A DNA stretch of 64,000 bases, from the NCBI RefSeq assembly GCF_016862275.1, contig NZ_BOMQ01000088.1, positions 62,001-126,000 on the forward strand. The letters run 5' to 3'. Of this stretch, positions 16,635 through 24,925 are shown piece by piece. Made by a program: the position numbers and the translations under genes. Every line of letters starts with the position of its first letter. Position 1 is the first letter of the stretch. Source of the DNA: Actinoplanes nipponensis. GTDB lineage: Bacteria > Actinomycetota > Actinomycetes > Mycobacteriales > Micromonosporaceae. The notes beneath the pieces were generated by a model. It ran no database searches, was not told where the DNA came from, and worked only from the letters and a program-made list of their open reading frames with translations.

Positions 16635-17297
16635 TCAGAACCCGGCCGCGGCGGCGTACGCCACCAGCCGGCCGGCCAGCTCGCGCGGGCGGCTCAGGGC
16701 CGGGGTGTGCCCGCCGTCGATCTCGTCGGGGACGACGCCCAGCCTCTCCCGGGCGACGCGGCGCACGTAGCCGAGCGGCAGGAGGCGGTCGTCGCGGCAG
16801 AGCAGGACCCGCGTGGGGACGTCGGGCCAGGCGGTGAGCGGCGACGGCTCGGCCATCCTGGCCTCGGACTGGCGCCGGCCCCGGCTCAGCGCCTCGGCCG
16901 CCAGCGCCGGCGGAACGTCCTGATAGAACAGGGCGATCTCGTCGTCGAAGGAGTCGCCGGCCTCCTCCCCGTACCGCGTGTGGGCCCAGTAGTCGGCCGG
17001 CGCCTCGCCCGGGGCGGGAATCAGCGGGGCGACCAGGACGAGCAGACCGACCGGCACCCGGTCGCAGACGAGCGGGGCGGTGAAGCCGCCGGCCGACTGC
17101 GCCACGACGACGAGGTCACGCCGGTCACCGACGGCGGCGGCCACCGCGTCGGCGTACTCGGGCAGGCCCGCCGTGTCGTCGTCGCAGGGCAGGTCGGGGG
17201 CCACGACCTCATGGCCGCGGGCCCGCAGCTCGGCCGCCACGAGGTGCCAGTACCAGCCGACGTCACCGGCGCCGTGGATCAGGACGAAGGTCGCCAT
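16635..17297 (-). CDS. alpha/beta hydrolase
   Basis: Protein of 220 aa starting MATFVLIHGAGDVGWYWHLV, the oxyanion-loop strand of small alpha/beta hydrolases. The nucleophile elbow is VVVAQSAGGFTAPL (Ser in AQSAGG), the acid is likely in CRDDRLLP and the base is the His of DGGHTPALS. Similar actinomycete proteins are annotated as esterases or salicylate-esterase/hydroxynitrile-lyase-like hydrolases. ATG 17297 has a GGAGAC ribosome site. Probable partner of the downstream methyltransferase; substrate unknown. Confidence 0.85.
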   Translation of the reverse strand: MATFVLIHGAGDVGWYWHLVAAELRARGHEVVAPDLPCDDDTAGLPEYADAVAAAVGDRRDLVVVAQSAGGFTAPLVCDRVPVGLLVLVAPLIPAPGEAPADYWAHTRYGEEAGDSFDDEIALFYQDVPPALAAEALSRGRRQSEARMAEPSPLTAWPDVPTRVLLCRDDRLLPLGYVRRVARERLGVVPDEIDGGHTPALSRPRELAGRLVAYAAAAGF

Positions 17298-17368
17298 GGC
17301 CGTCTCCTTCCGCTGCGGCGAGGCTAAGCCACGGCACCGACACTTTCCGGCGCCGTCGGGGGCCCGCC

Positions 17369-17475
17369 GGCGGCTCCCGCGCGGGGCGCAGCGACATCGA
17401 CGTGCTCGCCGTGGTGGCCGGCGGCCTCACCGACGCCCGGGCGGCCACCGTCGAACGCCCCAAGGCGCGGGCCGG
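17369..17475 (+). pseudogene. nucleotidyltransferase fragment
   Basis: One frame of this otherwise empty stretch reads GGSRAGRSDIDVLAVV and then GGLTDARAATVE. This matches the GS...SDIDVLxV active-site motif of the nucleotidyltransferase superfamily (aminoglycoside-adenylyltransferase type). There is no start, no full domain, and the usual residues between GSRA and SDID are shortened. Most likely the remnant of a deleted gene. Call rests on motif recognition only. Confidence 0.4.
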
Positions 17476-17510
17476 GCGTCCGCCCGGGCCCGGTGAGCCG
17501 GGCGCGGCGC

Positions 17511-17972
17511 CTACAGCCGGAAGGTGCTGGTCACGACCTGCCGCCCGCCGGGGAGTTCGCAGGCCACGCTGAACAGGCCGACCGGCGGCGGGGCGATGCG
17601 GAAGCAGCCGTCCTCGTCGACCGGGACGGTGCTGGTCTGCCCGCCGTCGAGCCGGAGGGTCACCTCGGCCGGGCCGGGCGGCACCAGCAGCCCGAGCAGC
17701 GCGGAGGGTGACACGCCCAGTTCCACGGTGAGACCGGGGGCGGCGAAGCTCAGCGTCCGCAGCTCGGCCTCCTCGGCCCGCAGGCCGGCCAGGGCCGCCG
17801 TCTCGGCGCGGGAGTCGTGGACGAGCTCGGCCAGTTCGGCGTCGACGGTGCGCCAGGTGTAGACCGCGCGGGCCGCCTCCAGCACCGCCGGCGGGGTGGG
17901 GTCGGGGGTGCGCACGGCCTCGTCGAGCGCCCGCAGGAGGTTGTCGTTCTCCTGCCAGTCGTTGCCCATCAT
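17511..17972 (-). CDS. sigma-factor-associated protein of unknown function (153 aa)
   Basis: Protein of 153 aa; ATG 17972 (or the adjacent ATG 17969) follows an AAGGAG site. It begins 29 bp after the sigma-factor stop. The N-terminal half is helical and acidic (NDNLLRALDEAVR, VYTWRTVDAELAELVHDS). The C-terminal ~75 residues are beta-rich and look like a small carboxypeptidase-regulatory or Ig-like domain (LTVELGVSPSALLGLLVPPGPAEVTLRL, VDEDGCFRIAP). There is no membrane segment and no zinc-binding anti-sigma motif. Its place in the operon makes it a candidate anti-sigma or adaptor protein and possible substrate of the neighbouring proteases. That is inference. Confidence 0.7.
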   Translation of the reverse strand: MMGNDWQENDNLLRALDEAVRTPDPTPPAVLEAARAVYTWRTVDAELAELVHDSRAETAALAGLRAEEAELRTLSFAAPGLTVELGVSPSALLGLLVPPGPAEVTLRLDGGQTSTVPVDEDGCFRIAPPPVGLFSVACELPGGRQVVTSTFRL

Positions 17973-18001
17973 GGTCGTCTCCTTCTTCGGCGCCGGCGTG
18001 G

Positions 18002-18688
18002 TCACGGCCTGTCCTGCGGGTCGGCATCGGTCAGCAGGGCCCGCAGGGTGGGGCTGCCGCGCAGCCGGTCCAGGCAGCGGGCCCGGTTCGGGCCGATCGC
18101 GCCGCACGGCATGCCGAGCCGCGCGCTGATGTCGGCGTACGAGGTGGGTGGGTCACTCATCAGCAGGCCGAGCAGCCGCCGGCAGCGGTCCGGCAGCTCC
18201 GCGAGCGCGGCCCGGAGCGCGGCGGCGCGCTCGTCGGCGATCAGGCGCCCGTCGACCGGGCCGGCTCCGTCGTCCGGGGACCGGGCCAGGTGGGCGACGA
18301 GATCGTCGGGTCGCTCCCGGCGTTGCGCGTGGTACAGCCGGGTGCATTCGCGGACCGTGGTGGTCCGCAGCCAGCCCGGCAGGGCCTGCGGCTCGCGCAG
18401 CCGGCCGAGGTTCTCCACCAGCCGCAGCCACACGGTCTGGCTCACGTCGGCGGTGTCCGCCGCGTCCAGCCGCCAGCGCCGGCAGGTCGCGTACACCAGC
18501 GGAGCGTACCGTTCCACCAGGGCGTTCCACGCCCGCGCGTCGCCGGCCGCCGCCGAGGTGAGCAGGGCGGTGAGCCCGCCGTCGCTCGCGGCGAAGTCCT
18601 CGTCGGGTGGTACGCCGCCCGGGATACCGGCCGGGACCGCGTTCGGGTCGCGGCCGGCCGTGCGGCCGGCGGGATCGCCGTCGATCAT
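18002..18688 (-). CDS. ECF-type sigma-70 family RNA polymerase sigma factor
   Basis: Protein of 228 aa from the ATG at 18688 (GAGGAG ribosome site). Region 2 runs about 45-115 (AWNALVERYAPLVYATCRRW, ADVSQTVWLRLVENLG, LPGWLRTTTVRECTRLYHAQRR). Region 4 runs about 170-225 (LPDRCRRLLGLLMSDPPTSYADISARLGMPCGAIGPNRARCLDRLR). The GPNRARCLDRLR recognition helix is characteristic of a subgroup found beside CHAT and S8 protease genes. The ~40-residue N-terminal extension is Pro/Gly/Asp-rich and probably disordered. An upstream GTG at 18754 is possible but lacks support. Lies 84 bp after the leaderless subtilase and before the 153-aa gene. Confidence 0.88.
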   Translation of the reverse strand: MIDGDPAGRTAGRDPNAVPAGIPGGVPPDEDFAASDGGLTALLTSAAAGDARAWNALVERYAPLVYATCRRWRLDAADTADVSQTVWLRLVENLGRLREPQALPGWLRTTTVRECTRLYHAQRRERPDDLVAHLARSPDDGAGPVDGRLIADERAAALRAALAELPDRCRRLLGLLMSDPPTSYADISARLGMPCGAIGPNRARCLDRLRGSPTLRALLTDADPQDRP

Positions 18689-18772
18689 TGCTGACTCCTC
18701 GTCGAGTGGTACGGGCTGGTCCCCGCCAGCGCGGACAATAGCCGCGATAGCCACCTATGCCCCGGATAACGG

Positions 18773-20059
18773 CTAAATGCAGTCTTTCGGCAGGCGGGCC
18801 GCGCTGGCTCCGGCCGCGGCGGCGCGGGTCAGCCGGTGCAGTGCGTCGCGCCCGCCGACCTCACCGCGCCGGACGCGCCCGGCGATCAGGCCGGAGACCC
18901 ACGCCGCGGCGAACGACGTGCCGCTCCACGCCGCCACCCCGCCGTAGTGCCTCTCCCGGCCCGCTTCCGAGCCGGTCACCCGCACCTCGCCGCCGAAGTA
19001 GTTGCTCACCACGTTCACGCCGGGCGCCATCAGCTGCACCCAGTCCGCGTCCGGGCTGAACGCGGCCCGGGTGCCCTTGGCCGTCAGGGCGCCGACCGCC
19101 ACCACCTCGTCGTACGCCGCCGGCCACAGCGGACGGCGGGACCCCTCCGCGGCCATGCCGTGGTTGCCGGCCGCGGCCACCACGACGGTCTGCGGGCCGA
19201 GCAGCCGCAGCGCGGCGGTGAGGGCCAGGGCCGGCTGGTTGTCGCCGGTGAAGAAGCCGGCGGAGATGTTGATGACGTCGATGCCGCGCCCGGCCAGCTC
19301 GGCCAGGTCGACGGCGAGCTGCCACGAGGTGCCCTTCGCGTCGTCGCCCAGCGTGGGGTGGACGGTGACCGCCGCGCCCGGCGCGCTCCGCAGGACGGTG
19401 CCGGTGACGAAGGTGGCGTGCCCGGCGGTGAACGGCAGGGTGACCTCTTTCTCCCGCGGCAGCAGGGCGTCCGGGGCGGCGAGGTAGCCGCCGGTGAGCG
19501 CGCCGCCGTCCCACAGCCGGGTGTCGCAGACGGCGACGGTGGCGCCCTGGCCGTACATGCCGCGATCGCGGGGCAGCCCGCCGGCCAGGCTGCGCGGGCC
19601 GCCCCGGGCGGCGTCGTCGTCCGTTTCCGGCGCGGGCAGCACGTAGGCGTCGTCGGCCAGTGACCGGTCCCCCCAGCCGCCGGCCAGCGCCTCGGCCTCG
19701 CCCTCCGCGACGGTGGGCAGGTCGCTGCCGCCGCCGCTGATCACGTGGGCGCCGCCGACGGTCTCGACCTCGCGGTTCTTGCCGAACTCCGGCACCCAGC
19801 CGTCGAAGGTGTCGCGGAAGTGGGTGCGCAGCTGTTCGAGGAGATCGTCGAGCCGGGAGTGCTTGTCCCGCGCGGTGCCGGCGAGCTCGCGCCCGTGCAG
19901 GCTCACCAGGGCGAGGCCGAGGGCCCGGTTCTCGTCGCGAACGCTCAGGTCCACCTCGAGCTCGTTGAGCCCCGCCCGGACCACGTTCAGGTGCGGCAGC
20001 GCCACCACCAGTTCGTCCACGCGGTGGAAAGCTTCCCGTGTCGCGGCCTTGTCAGTCAT
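18773..20059 (-). CDS. leaderless (cytoplasmic) S8/S53 family serine protease
   Basis: Subtilisin-fold protease of 428 aa starting MTDKAATREAFHRVDEL (ATG 20059, AGGGGGA ribosome site). No signal peptide or membrane anchor is present, unlike typical subtilases. Residues 1-110 form a non-homologous N-terminal domain. The triad is Asp179 (VAVCDTRLWDGG), His214 (FTAGHATFVTG) and Ser382 (WSGTSFAAAWVSG), with oxyanion Asn299 (AAAGNHG). DTR replaces the usual D-S/T-G, and GHATFVTG replaces HGTHVAG. First gene of the minus-strand operon with the sigma factor, and divergent from the TPR-CHAT protease. It likely processes a cytoplasmic protein, perhaps a partner in this locus (inference). Confidence 0.9.
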   Translation of the reverse strand: MTDKAATREAFHRVDELVVALPHLNVVRAGLNELEVDLSVRDENRALGLALVSLHGRELAGTARDKHSRLDDLLEQLRTHFRDTFDGWVPEFGKNREVETVGGAHVISGGGSDLPTVAEGEAEALAGGWGDRSLADDAYVLPAPETDDDAARGGPRSLAGGLPRDRGMYGQGATVAVCDTRLWDGGALTGGYLAAPDALLPREKEVTLPFTAGHATFVTGTVLRSAPGAAVTVHPTLGDDAKGTSWQLAVDLAELAGRGIDVINISAGFFTGDNQPALALTAALRLLGPQTVVVAAAGNHGMAAEGSRRPLWPAAYDEVVAVGALTAKGTRAAFSPDADWVQLMAPGVNVVSNYFGGEVRVTGSEAGRERHYGGVAAWSGTSFAAAWVSGLIAGRVRRGEVGGRDALHRLTRAAAAGASAARLPKDCI

Positions 20060-20118
20060 CGTTCCCCCTGCTCGATGTGGTGTTCCGGGTTCACCGATGC
20101 GGACCGGCGGGTGCCCTG

Positions 20119-20129
20119 TTTGATACAAA
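20119..20129. promoter_or_regulatory. AT-rich inverted repeat in the subtilase/CHAT divergent promoter
   Basis: The 128-bp gap between the two divergent protease genes contains TTTGATACAAA (TTTG/CAAA arms, 3-bp spacer). It is the only AT-rich patch in the region. It could be a shared promoter or an operator for the operon's own sigma factor or a regulator. No convincing -35/-10 pair is assigned. Confidence 0.35.
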
Positions 20130-20187
20130 TGTCCCTGGAGAAAGTCGCCGGCGCGGCGGGGGCACGAGAAATCGCTCGGGAGGCACC

Positions 20188-22824
20188 ATGGTCCGGGACA
20201 CCACGGCCGGCGCCCTCGGGAACGAGGCCCTGCGCCTGGTCGACGCGCAGCCGCGACGCGCCTGGAGCCGCGCCGCCCAGGCCCTCGAGCTGGCCCGGCG
20301 GGCCCACGACCCGGCGTCGGCGGCGGTCGCCGAGCGGGCCCGGGGCCTGGCCGCCCTGCACCTGGCGGACCTCGACACCGCGCTGCGCTGCGAGCGCGGC
20401 GCGGTCCGGCTGGCCCGGCGGGCCGGCAACCCGACCCTCGCCGCCGAGGCCCGGATGAGCCTGGCGTACGTGCTGAGCTGCCGGGGCCAGCCCGGGCGCG
20501 CGCTCGGCGTCATCGACCGGGCCCGGGCCGACCTGACCGGGGTCCAGCGGTCCCGGGCCACCGCCCAGCGCGGCGCCATCCTGCAGCAGCTCGGCCGGCT
20601 CGGGGAGGCGCTGGAGACGTACCGGGAGGTGCTGCCCCGGCTGCGCACGGCGCGCGACTGGGTGTGGACCTGGCGGGTGCTCAACAACCGCGGCGTGCTC
20701 CAGGTGTTCCGCTACCACTTCGCCGAGGCGCTCGCCGACCTGCGTGCGGCCGAGCGGCTCAGCCGGCGCGAGGGGCTGGGCCTGCTCGCCGCCAACGTGC
20801 AGGAGAACCTGGGCTTCGCGCACAGCCGGCGGGGCGCCGTGCCGGAGGCGCTGCGGCACTTCGCCGAGGCCGAACAGCAGTACCGCGCGCTCGGGGTCGG
20901 GGTCAGCTCGCTGCTGCTCGACCGCTCCGAGCTGCTGCTGTCCGTGCGGCTCGCCCGGGAGGCGCGGGAGGCGGCCGAGCAGGTGGTGGCCGAGCTGACC
21001 CGCTCCCGCGGCGGCTTCAAGCTCCCCGAGGGTCATCTGATGGTCGCCACCGCCGCCCTGCTCGCGGGCGACTGCGGCGCCGCCCTGCCCGCGGCCCGGC
21101 AGGCCGCCGCCGCGTTCGCCCGCCAGCACCGCGACGACTGGAGCGCGGTGGCCCGGCTGATCGCGCTGCGCTGCCGGCTCGGGCAGGGCCTGCACGTCGC
21201 CGTGCCGCAGCTCGTGCGGGCCGCCGAGGCCCTGGACGCGGCCGGCTGGCGGCTGCCCGCCCTCGACGCCCGGATCACCGCGGCCCGGCTCGCGCTCGAG
21301 CGCGGCCGCCGCGGCGAGGCCCGCGCGCTGCTGGCCGCGGCCGGCGCCGCCCGCCGGGCCGGGCCGGCCGAGCTGCGCATCCGCGCCTGGCAGGCGACCG
21401 CCCTGGGCCACCTGGTCGACGGGCGGCGGCGGGCGGCCAGCTCCGCCATCTCGGCCGGCCTGCGCATCGCCGAGCAGTACCGGGCCACGCTCGGCGCCGC
21501 CGACCTGCTCGCGCACGTCTCGGGGCACCGCACCGAGCTGGTCGAGCTGGGGCTGCGGATGGCCGTCGAGGCCCGGTCGGCGCGCCGGGTGCTGTGCTGG
21601 GCCGAGCGCGGCCGGGCCAGCCACCTGCTGCTGGCCCGGGCCCAGCCGCCGCGCGACCCGGTGCTCGCCGCGGAGCTGACCCAGGTCCGGGCGGTCGTCG
21701 CGGAGCTGACCGACGCGCGCCGGTCCGGCGCGCCGGTGGCCGCGCTGGAACGGCGGCAGGCGGTGCTGGAGAACCGGGTCCGCGACCGCCTGCGGCGCCG
21801 CCACGGCGACTACACCGGGGCGGCCGCGCCGGCCTCGGTCGCTCAGCTCACCGAGGCGCTGGACGGCGCGGCGGTGCTCGAGTACGTGGAGAGCGCCGGC
21901 CTGCTGTACGTCCTGCTCGTCGCCGGCGGCCGGGTCCGCATGCGCCCGCTGGGCCGGGCCGCGGAGTTCACCGGCCCGCTGGAGCACCTGCCGTTCGCCA
22001 TGCGCCGCGCCGCCGCCCGGGACCCGCACACCGCCGAGGCGGCCGGCCGGCTGCTCACCAGCCTCGGCCGCCGCCTCGACGACCTGCTGATCCGGCCGGT
22101 ACGGGCCGAGCTCGGCGACCGCCCGCTGGTGATCGTCCCGACCGGGGCGCTGCAGTCCCTGCCGTGGGCCCTGCTGCCGTCCTGCGCCGAGCGCCCGGTG
22201 ACCGTCTCGCCCTCGCTGACCCTCTGGCACCAGGCCGCCCGGCGCGCGCCCCGCGGCGGGGCCCCGCTGGCCGTCGCCGGCCCGGATCTGCCCGGCGCGG
22301 TCGCCGAGATCGCCGCGCTGCGCCGCCTGCACCCCGCCGCCCGGGTGCTGACGGGGGCGGCGGCCACCACGGCCGCCGTGCTGGCCGCCCTGCCGCACGC
22401 CGGGATCGCCCACCTGGCCGCGCACGGCACGTTCCGGCGCGACAACCCGCTCTTCTCCTGCCTGCGGCTGGCCGACGGCCCGCTCACCGTCCACGACCTG
22501 CAGACCCTGCCCGGCGTACCGGACCTGGTGATCCTCGCCGCCTGCGACAGCGGCCTGTCCCTGGTGTGCCCGGGCGACGAACTGCTCGGCTTCTCCGCGG
22601 CCCTGCTGACCATGGGCGCCCGCGCGCTGATCGCGGCCCTGCTGCCGGTGCCGGACGTACCCGCCGCGGAGCTGATGACGACGGTGCACCGCGAGCTGGC
22701 GGCCGGGGCGGCGCCGGCCGCGGCGCTCGCCACCGCCCGCCGCGACCTGGTCCGCCACGGCGGGCCGGCGGAGCGCGTGGCCGCCGCCGGCTTCGTCTGC
22801 CTCGGCGCAGGCCTGCGCCCCTGA
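20188..22824 (+). CDS. TPR-CHAT caspase-like protease
   Basis: Protein of 878 aa from ATG 20188 (GGGAGG ribosome site). Residues ~1-480 are tandem TPR-like helical hairpins (for example ALELARRAHDPASAAVAERARGL and ALETYREVLPRLRTARDW). A helical linker leads to a C-terminal CHAT domain of about 280 residues. The catalytic dyad is visible: His746 in AHLAAHGTFRRDNPLFSC and Cys786 in VILAACDSGLS, followed by LLTMGARALIAALLPVPD. CHAT proteins are clan-CD cysteine peptidases with caspase/separase-like folds. TPR-CHAT proteins are used as triggered proteases in defence and stress systems, the best known being the type III-E CRISPR Craspase. Divergent here from a subtilase-sigma operon. Confidence 0.92.
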   Translation: MVRDTTAGALGNEALRLVDAQPRRAWSRAAQALELARRAHDPASAAVAERARGLAALHLADLDTALRCERGAVRLARRAGNPTLAAEARMSLAYVLSCRGQPGRALGVIDRARADLTGVQRSRATAQRGAILQQLGRLGEALETYREVLPRLRTARDWVWTWRVLNNRGVLQVFRYHFAEALADLRAAERLSRREGLGLLAANVQENLGFAHSRRGAVPEALRHFAEAEQQYRALGVGVSSLLLDRSELLLSVRLAREAREAAEQVVAELTRSRGGFKLPEGHLMVATAALLAGDCGAALPAARQAAAAFARQHRDDWSAVARLIALRCRLGQGLHVAVPQLVRAAEALDAAGWRLPALDARITAARLALERGRRGEARALLAAAGAARRAGPAELRIRAWQATALGHLVDGRRRAASSAISAGLRIAEQYRATLGAADLLAHVSGHRTELVELGLRMAVEARSARRVLCWAERGRASHLLLARAQPPRDPVLAAELTQVRAVVAELTDARRSGAPVAALERRQAVLENRVRDRLRRRHGDYTGAAAPASVAQLTEALDGAAVLEYVESAGLLYVLLVAGGRVRMRPLGRAAEFTGPLEHLPFAMRRAAARDPHTAEAAGRLLTSLGRRLDDLLIRPVRAELGDRPLVIVPTGALQSLPWALLPSCAERPVTVSPSLTLWHQAARRAPRGGAPLAVAGPDLPGAVAEIAALRRLHPAARVLTGAAATTAAVLAALPHAGIAHLAAHGTFRRDNPLFSCLRLADGPLTVHDLQTLPGVPDLVILAACDSGLSLVCPGDELLGFSAALLTMGARALIAALLPVPDVPAAELMTTVHRELAAGAAPAAALATARRDLVRHGGPAERVAAAGFVCLGAGLRP

Positions 22825-22828
22825 CCGT

Positions 22829-22864
22829 CCGCACCGCGCCGGAGTCCGCTCCGGCGCGGTGCGG
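22829..22864. terminator. strong bidirectional hairpin after the CHAT gene
   Basis: Perfect 16-bp inverted repeat: arm 22829-22844 (CCGCACCGCGCCGGAG), loop TCCG, arm 22849-22864. It lies between the CHAT stop and the stop of the convergent 650-aa gene, isolating the protease locus from its neighbour. Confidence 0.8.
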
Positions 22865-22873
22865 GGCACCGGG

Positions 22874-24826
22874 TCAGGCGGCGAGCGCCTGGCCGGCCGC
22901 GGGTTCCCGCCGCGACCGCGGGCTCGCCGCCGCGAAGCCGCCCCCGGCCGCCAGCAGCAGCTCCAGCCGGTCCAGGTCGTCGTGGTCCCGGGCCTCGGCG
23001 ACCCGGTCCAGGTGGGCCTGCCAGTCCGAGCGCAACCGGGTCGAGGTGGCCGCCAGCGTGTGGTGACCGCCGGCGAGCAGCCGGCCCGCCCAGCCGACCA
23101 GCGGGTGCTCGGTGTCGTCGGGCAGCGCGGTCACGTGCGCCACGGCGCCGAGCAGCCGGCGCAGCTCGCCGAGGTCGGGCCGGCCCGCGGTGAGCGCCGC
23201 GAACAGGTCCCGCCGGTGCACGTCGTCCCACGCGGTGAGCGTGCCCTCGTAGGCCATCCGGTCCAGCCGGCTCAGCGTCCGCGCCGCCTGCCCCAGCACG
23301 GAGGTCTCGGCCAGGTCGCGCTCGGCCAGGATGGCCGGGATGTGCCGGTCCAGGAACGGGCCGTGGAAGCCGGTGTCGGCGTCCATGTACCGCAGGATCT
23401 GCGCCCCGCCGACCCCGATGCCGTCCACCCCGGTCAGCACCGCCTGGGCCAGGTGGTGCCGGCGGAAACCGGCCGAGAAGTACGTCAGCAGCCCACGCTC
23501 GTGCGCCCGGTGCACCAGGGTCACCGCCTCGGCGTACGAGAGCTGCTCCAGCACGCACCGGCTCGGGTACGTGTCCGCGGTCCCGTCCCAGGTGACCTTG
23601 TCGAAGCCGCCGGCCCGGGCCAGCTCCACGCCGAGCAGGCCGATGTCCAGCCGCCCGGTGACCAGCCGGGCGTCGTGCAGCTGACCGGCCCGGTCGTCCA
23701 GCAGCGGGGTGTTGAGGTTGAACGCGGCCGACAGCACCTGGGTGAAGCGGTCCCGGGCCACCCCGGCCCGCACCGCCCGCATGAACTTCACGGCGCCGCG
23801 GGCGGTCATCCCCTCGATGGCGATCTTGCACTCGGCGAGGCCCTGGGCGAAGAGCTCCGAGCACGCCGCGGCGACGGTACGGGCCGTCTTGAGCATCGAC
23901 GGCTCCACCGCCCCCTCGAAGACCGGCCGCCCGACGTACGAGGAGACGGGCGCGTCGTCGCCGACCAGCAGCCGCACCTGGCGTACGGTCTGCGGGTCCG
24001 GGATGCGGTACGGCTCGACCTGCCGGCGGTCCTGGTGGCCGCCGCGCTCCAGGTGTTCGATGTGGACGATGACGCCGTCGAGGTTGGCCAGCGACCGGAC
24101 CGTGCCGTCGAGGTGGCCCTCGCCGGGATCGGTGACCGACATGTAGGTCTGGTGGTCGCGGAAGCCCGACGTGCCCCAGTGCCGGACCGACCCGGCGCCG
24201 CGGCTCAGCGCGTCGAACGCGAAGCGCTCGGCCACCAGCTGGGCGGCCGACGGCCGACGGCCCTCCCGGCGGGCCGCGCCGGCCAGCCGCCGCACCCGGG
24301 CCAGGAACGCGGCCGTGTCGAGCTCGGCCGCGGGGCCCCGCCCGGCGCCGCCGAGGCGGATCTCCAGGGCGCCGTCCAGCGGGGTGACCGTGCAGTCGCC
24401 GGTGTCGCCGCCGCCCGGCTCGAGGACACCGAGCAGCTCGGTGTGCGCCGCCCACACCTCCGCGACGGTCGCGGCCGGCGCCAGCACCACCGCGAGGCGC
24501 CGGACCGCGCCGGCGGCCGGGCCGCACCGGTCGGGGAAGTCCTCGGCCAGCCGCCCGCACTCGGCGGTCAGCTCCGCGTAGCTCTCGTCGAGCGTCAGCG
24601 CCTCGGCCGGTTCGGTGCCGCGCAGCTGCCGGTAGTCGCCGTCGACCGATACGGTCTCGAGGATCCAGCGGGCGCGGGCCTGGCGCAGCAGGTCCCGCGC
24701 GTGGGCCAGGACCACCCACCGGACGGCGCCGTCCGGGACGCGGATCGCCCCGGCCAGCGCCGTGCGGCCGACGGTGCGCGGGGCGTCGCTGCCGCGGTTG
24801 ATGGTGGTGGTGAACGACTGTGCCAT
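22874..24826 (-). CDS. uncharacterised 650-aa protein (possible TIM-barrel C-terminal part)
   Basis: I do not recognise this family. The protein is soluble, with no signal peptide or membrane helix; ATG 24826 has a GGAGG site. Conserved-looking patches include HWGTSGFRDHQTYMSVTDPG (~245), EGMTARGAVKFMRAVRAG (~360) and DKVTWDGTADTYPSRCVLEQ (~430). Near 475-510 are LLTYFSAGFRRHHLAQAVL and GVDGIGVGGAQILRYMD. The last, a hydrophobic strand then GVDGIGVGG, resembles the phosphate-binding end of a (beta/alpha)8 barrel. The first ~200 residues form a separate variable domain. It lies 99 bp downstream of the multicopper oxidase on the same strand, which suggests a shared pathway. Confidence 0.7.
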   Translation of the reverse strand: MAQSFTTTINRGSDAPRTVGRTALAGAIRVPDGAVRWVVLAHARDLLRQARARWILETVSVDGDYRQLRGTEPAEALTLDESYAELTAECGRLAEDFPDRCGPAAGAVRRLAVVLAPAATVAEVWAAHTELLGVLEPGGGDTGDCTVTPLDGALEIRLGGAGRGPAAELDTAAFLARVRRLAGAARREGRRPSAAQLVAERFAFDALSRGAGSVRHWGTSGFRDHQTYMSVTDPGEGHLDGTVRSLANLDGVIVHIEHLERGGHQDRRQVEPYRIPDPQTVRQVRLLVGDDAPVSSYVGRPVFEGAVEPSMLKTARTVAAACSELFAQGLAECKIAIEGMTARGAVKFMRAVRAGVARDRFTQVLSAAFNLNTPLLDDRAGQLHDARLVTGRLDIGLLGVELARAGGFDKVTWDGTADTYPSRCVLEQLSYAEAVTLVHRAHERGLLTYFSAGFRRHHLAQAVLTGVDGIGVGGAQILRYMDADTGFHGPFLDRHIPAILAERDLAETSVLGQAARTLSRLDRMAYEGTLTAWDDVHRRDLFAALTAGRPDLGELRRLLGAVAHVTALPDDTEHPLVGWAGRLLAGGHHTLAATSTRLRSDWQAHLDRVAEARDHDDLDRLELLLAAGGGFAAASPRSRREPAAGQALAA

Positions 24827-24925
24827 GGTGCTGTCCTCCGTCGGGTGGCCGGCGCGGTGCCGGCTGGTTGCCGCTGACGCAGGACCGAGCGGCGAACCGG
24901 CCGGGAAATACAGCCGGCGGCGCCG

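Noticed and set aside
17511-22824. CRISPR-associated Craspase system
   Set aside because: No CRISPR repeats, no Cas7-11/gRAMP, Csx29 or Csx30 homologue is visible in the window; only the general protease plus sigma logic is similar.
20056-22869. Long minus-strand open frame opposite the CHAT gene
   Set aside because: No domain, Gln/Arg/Pro-rich composition, and the plus strand carries the CHAT catalytic dyad.
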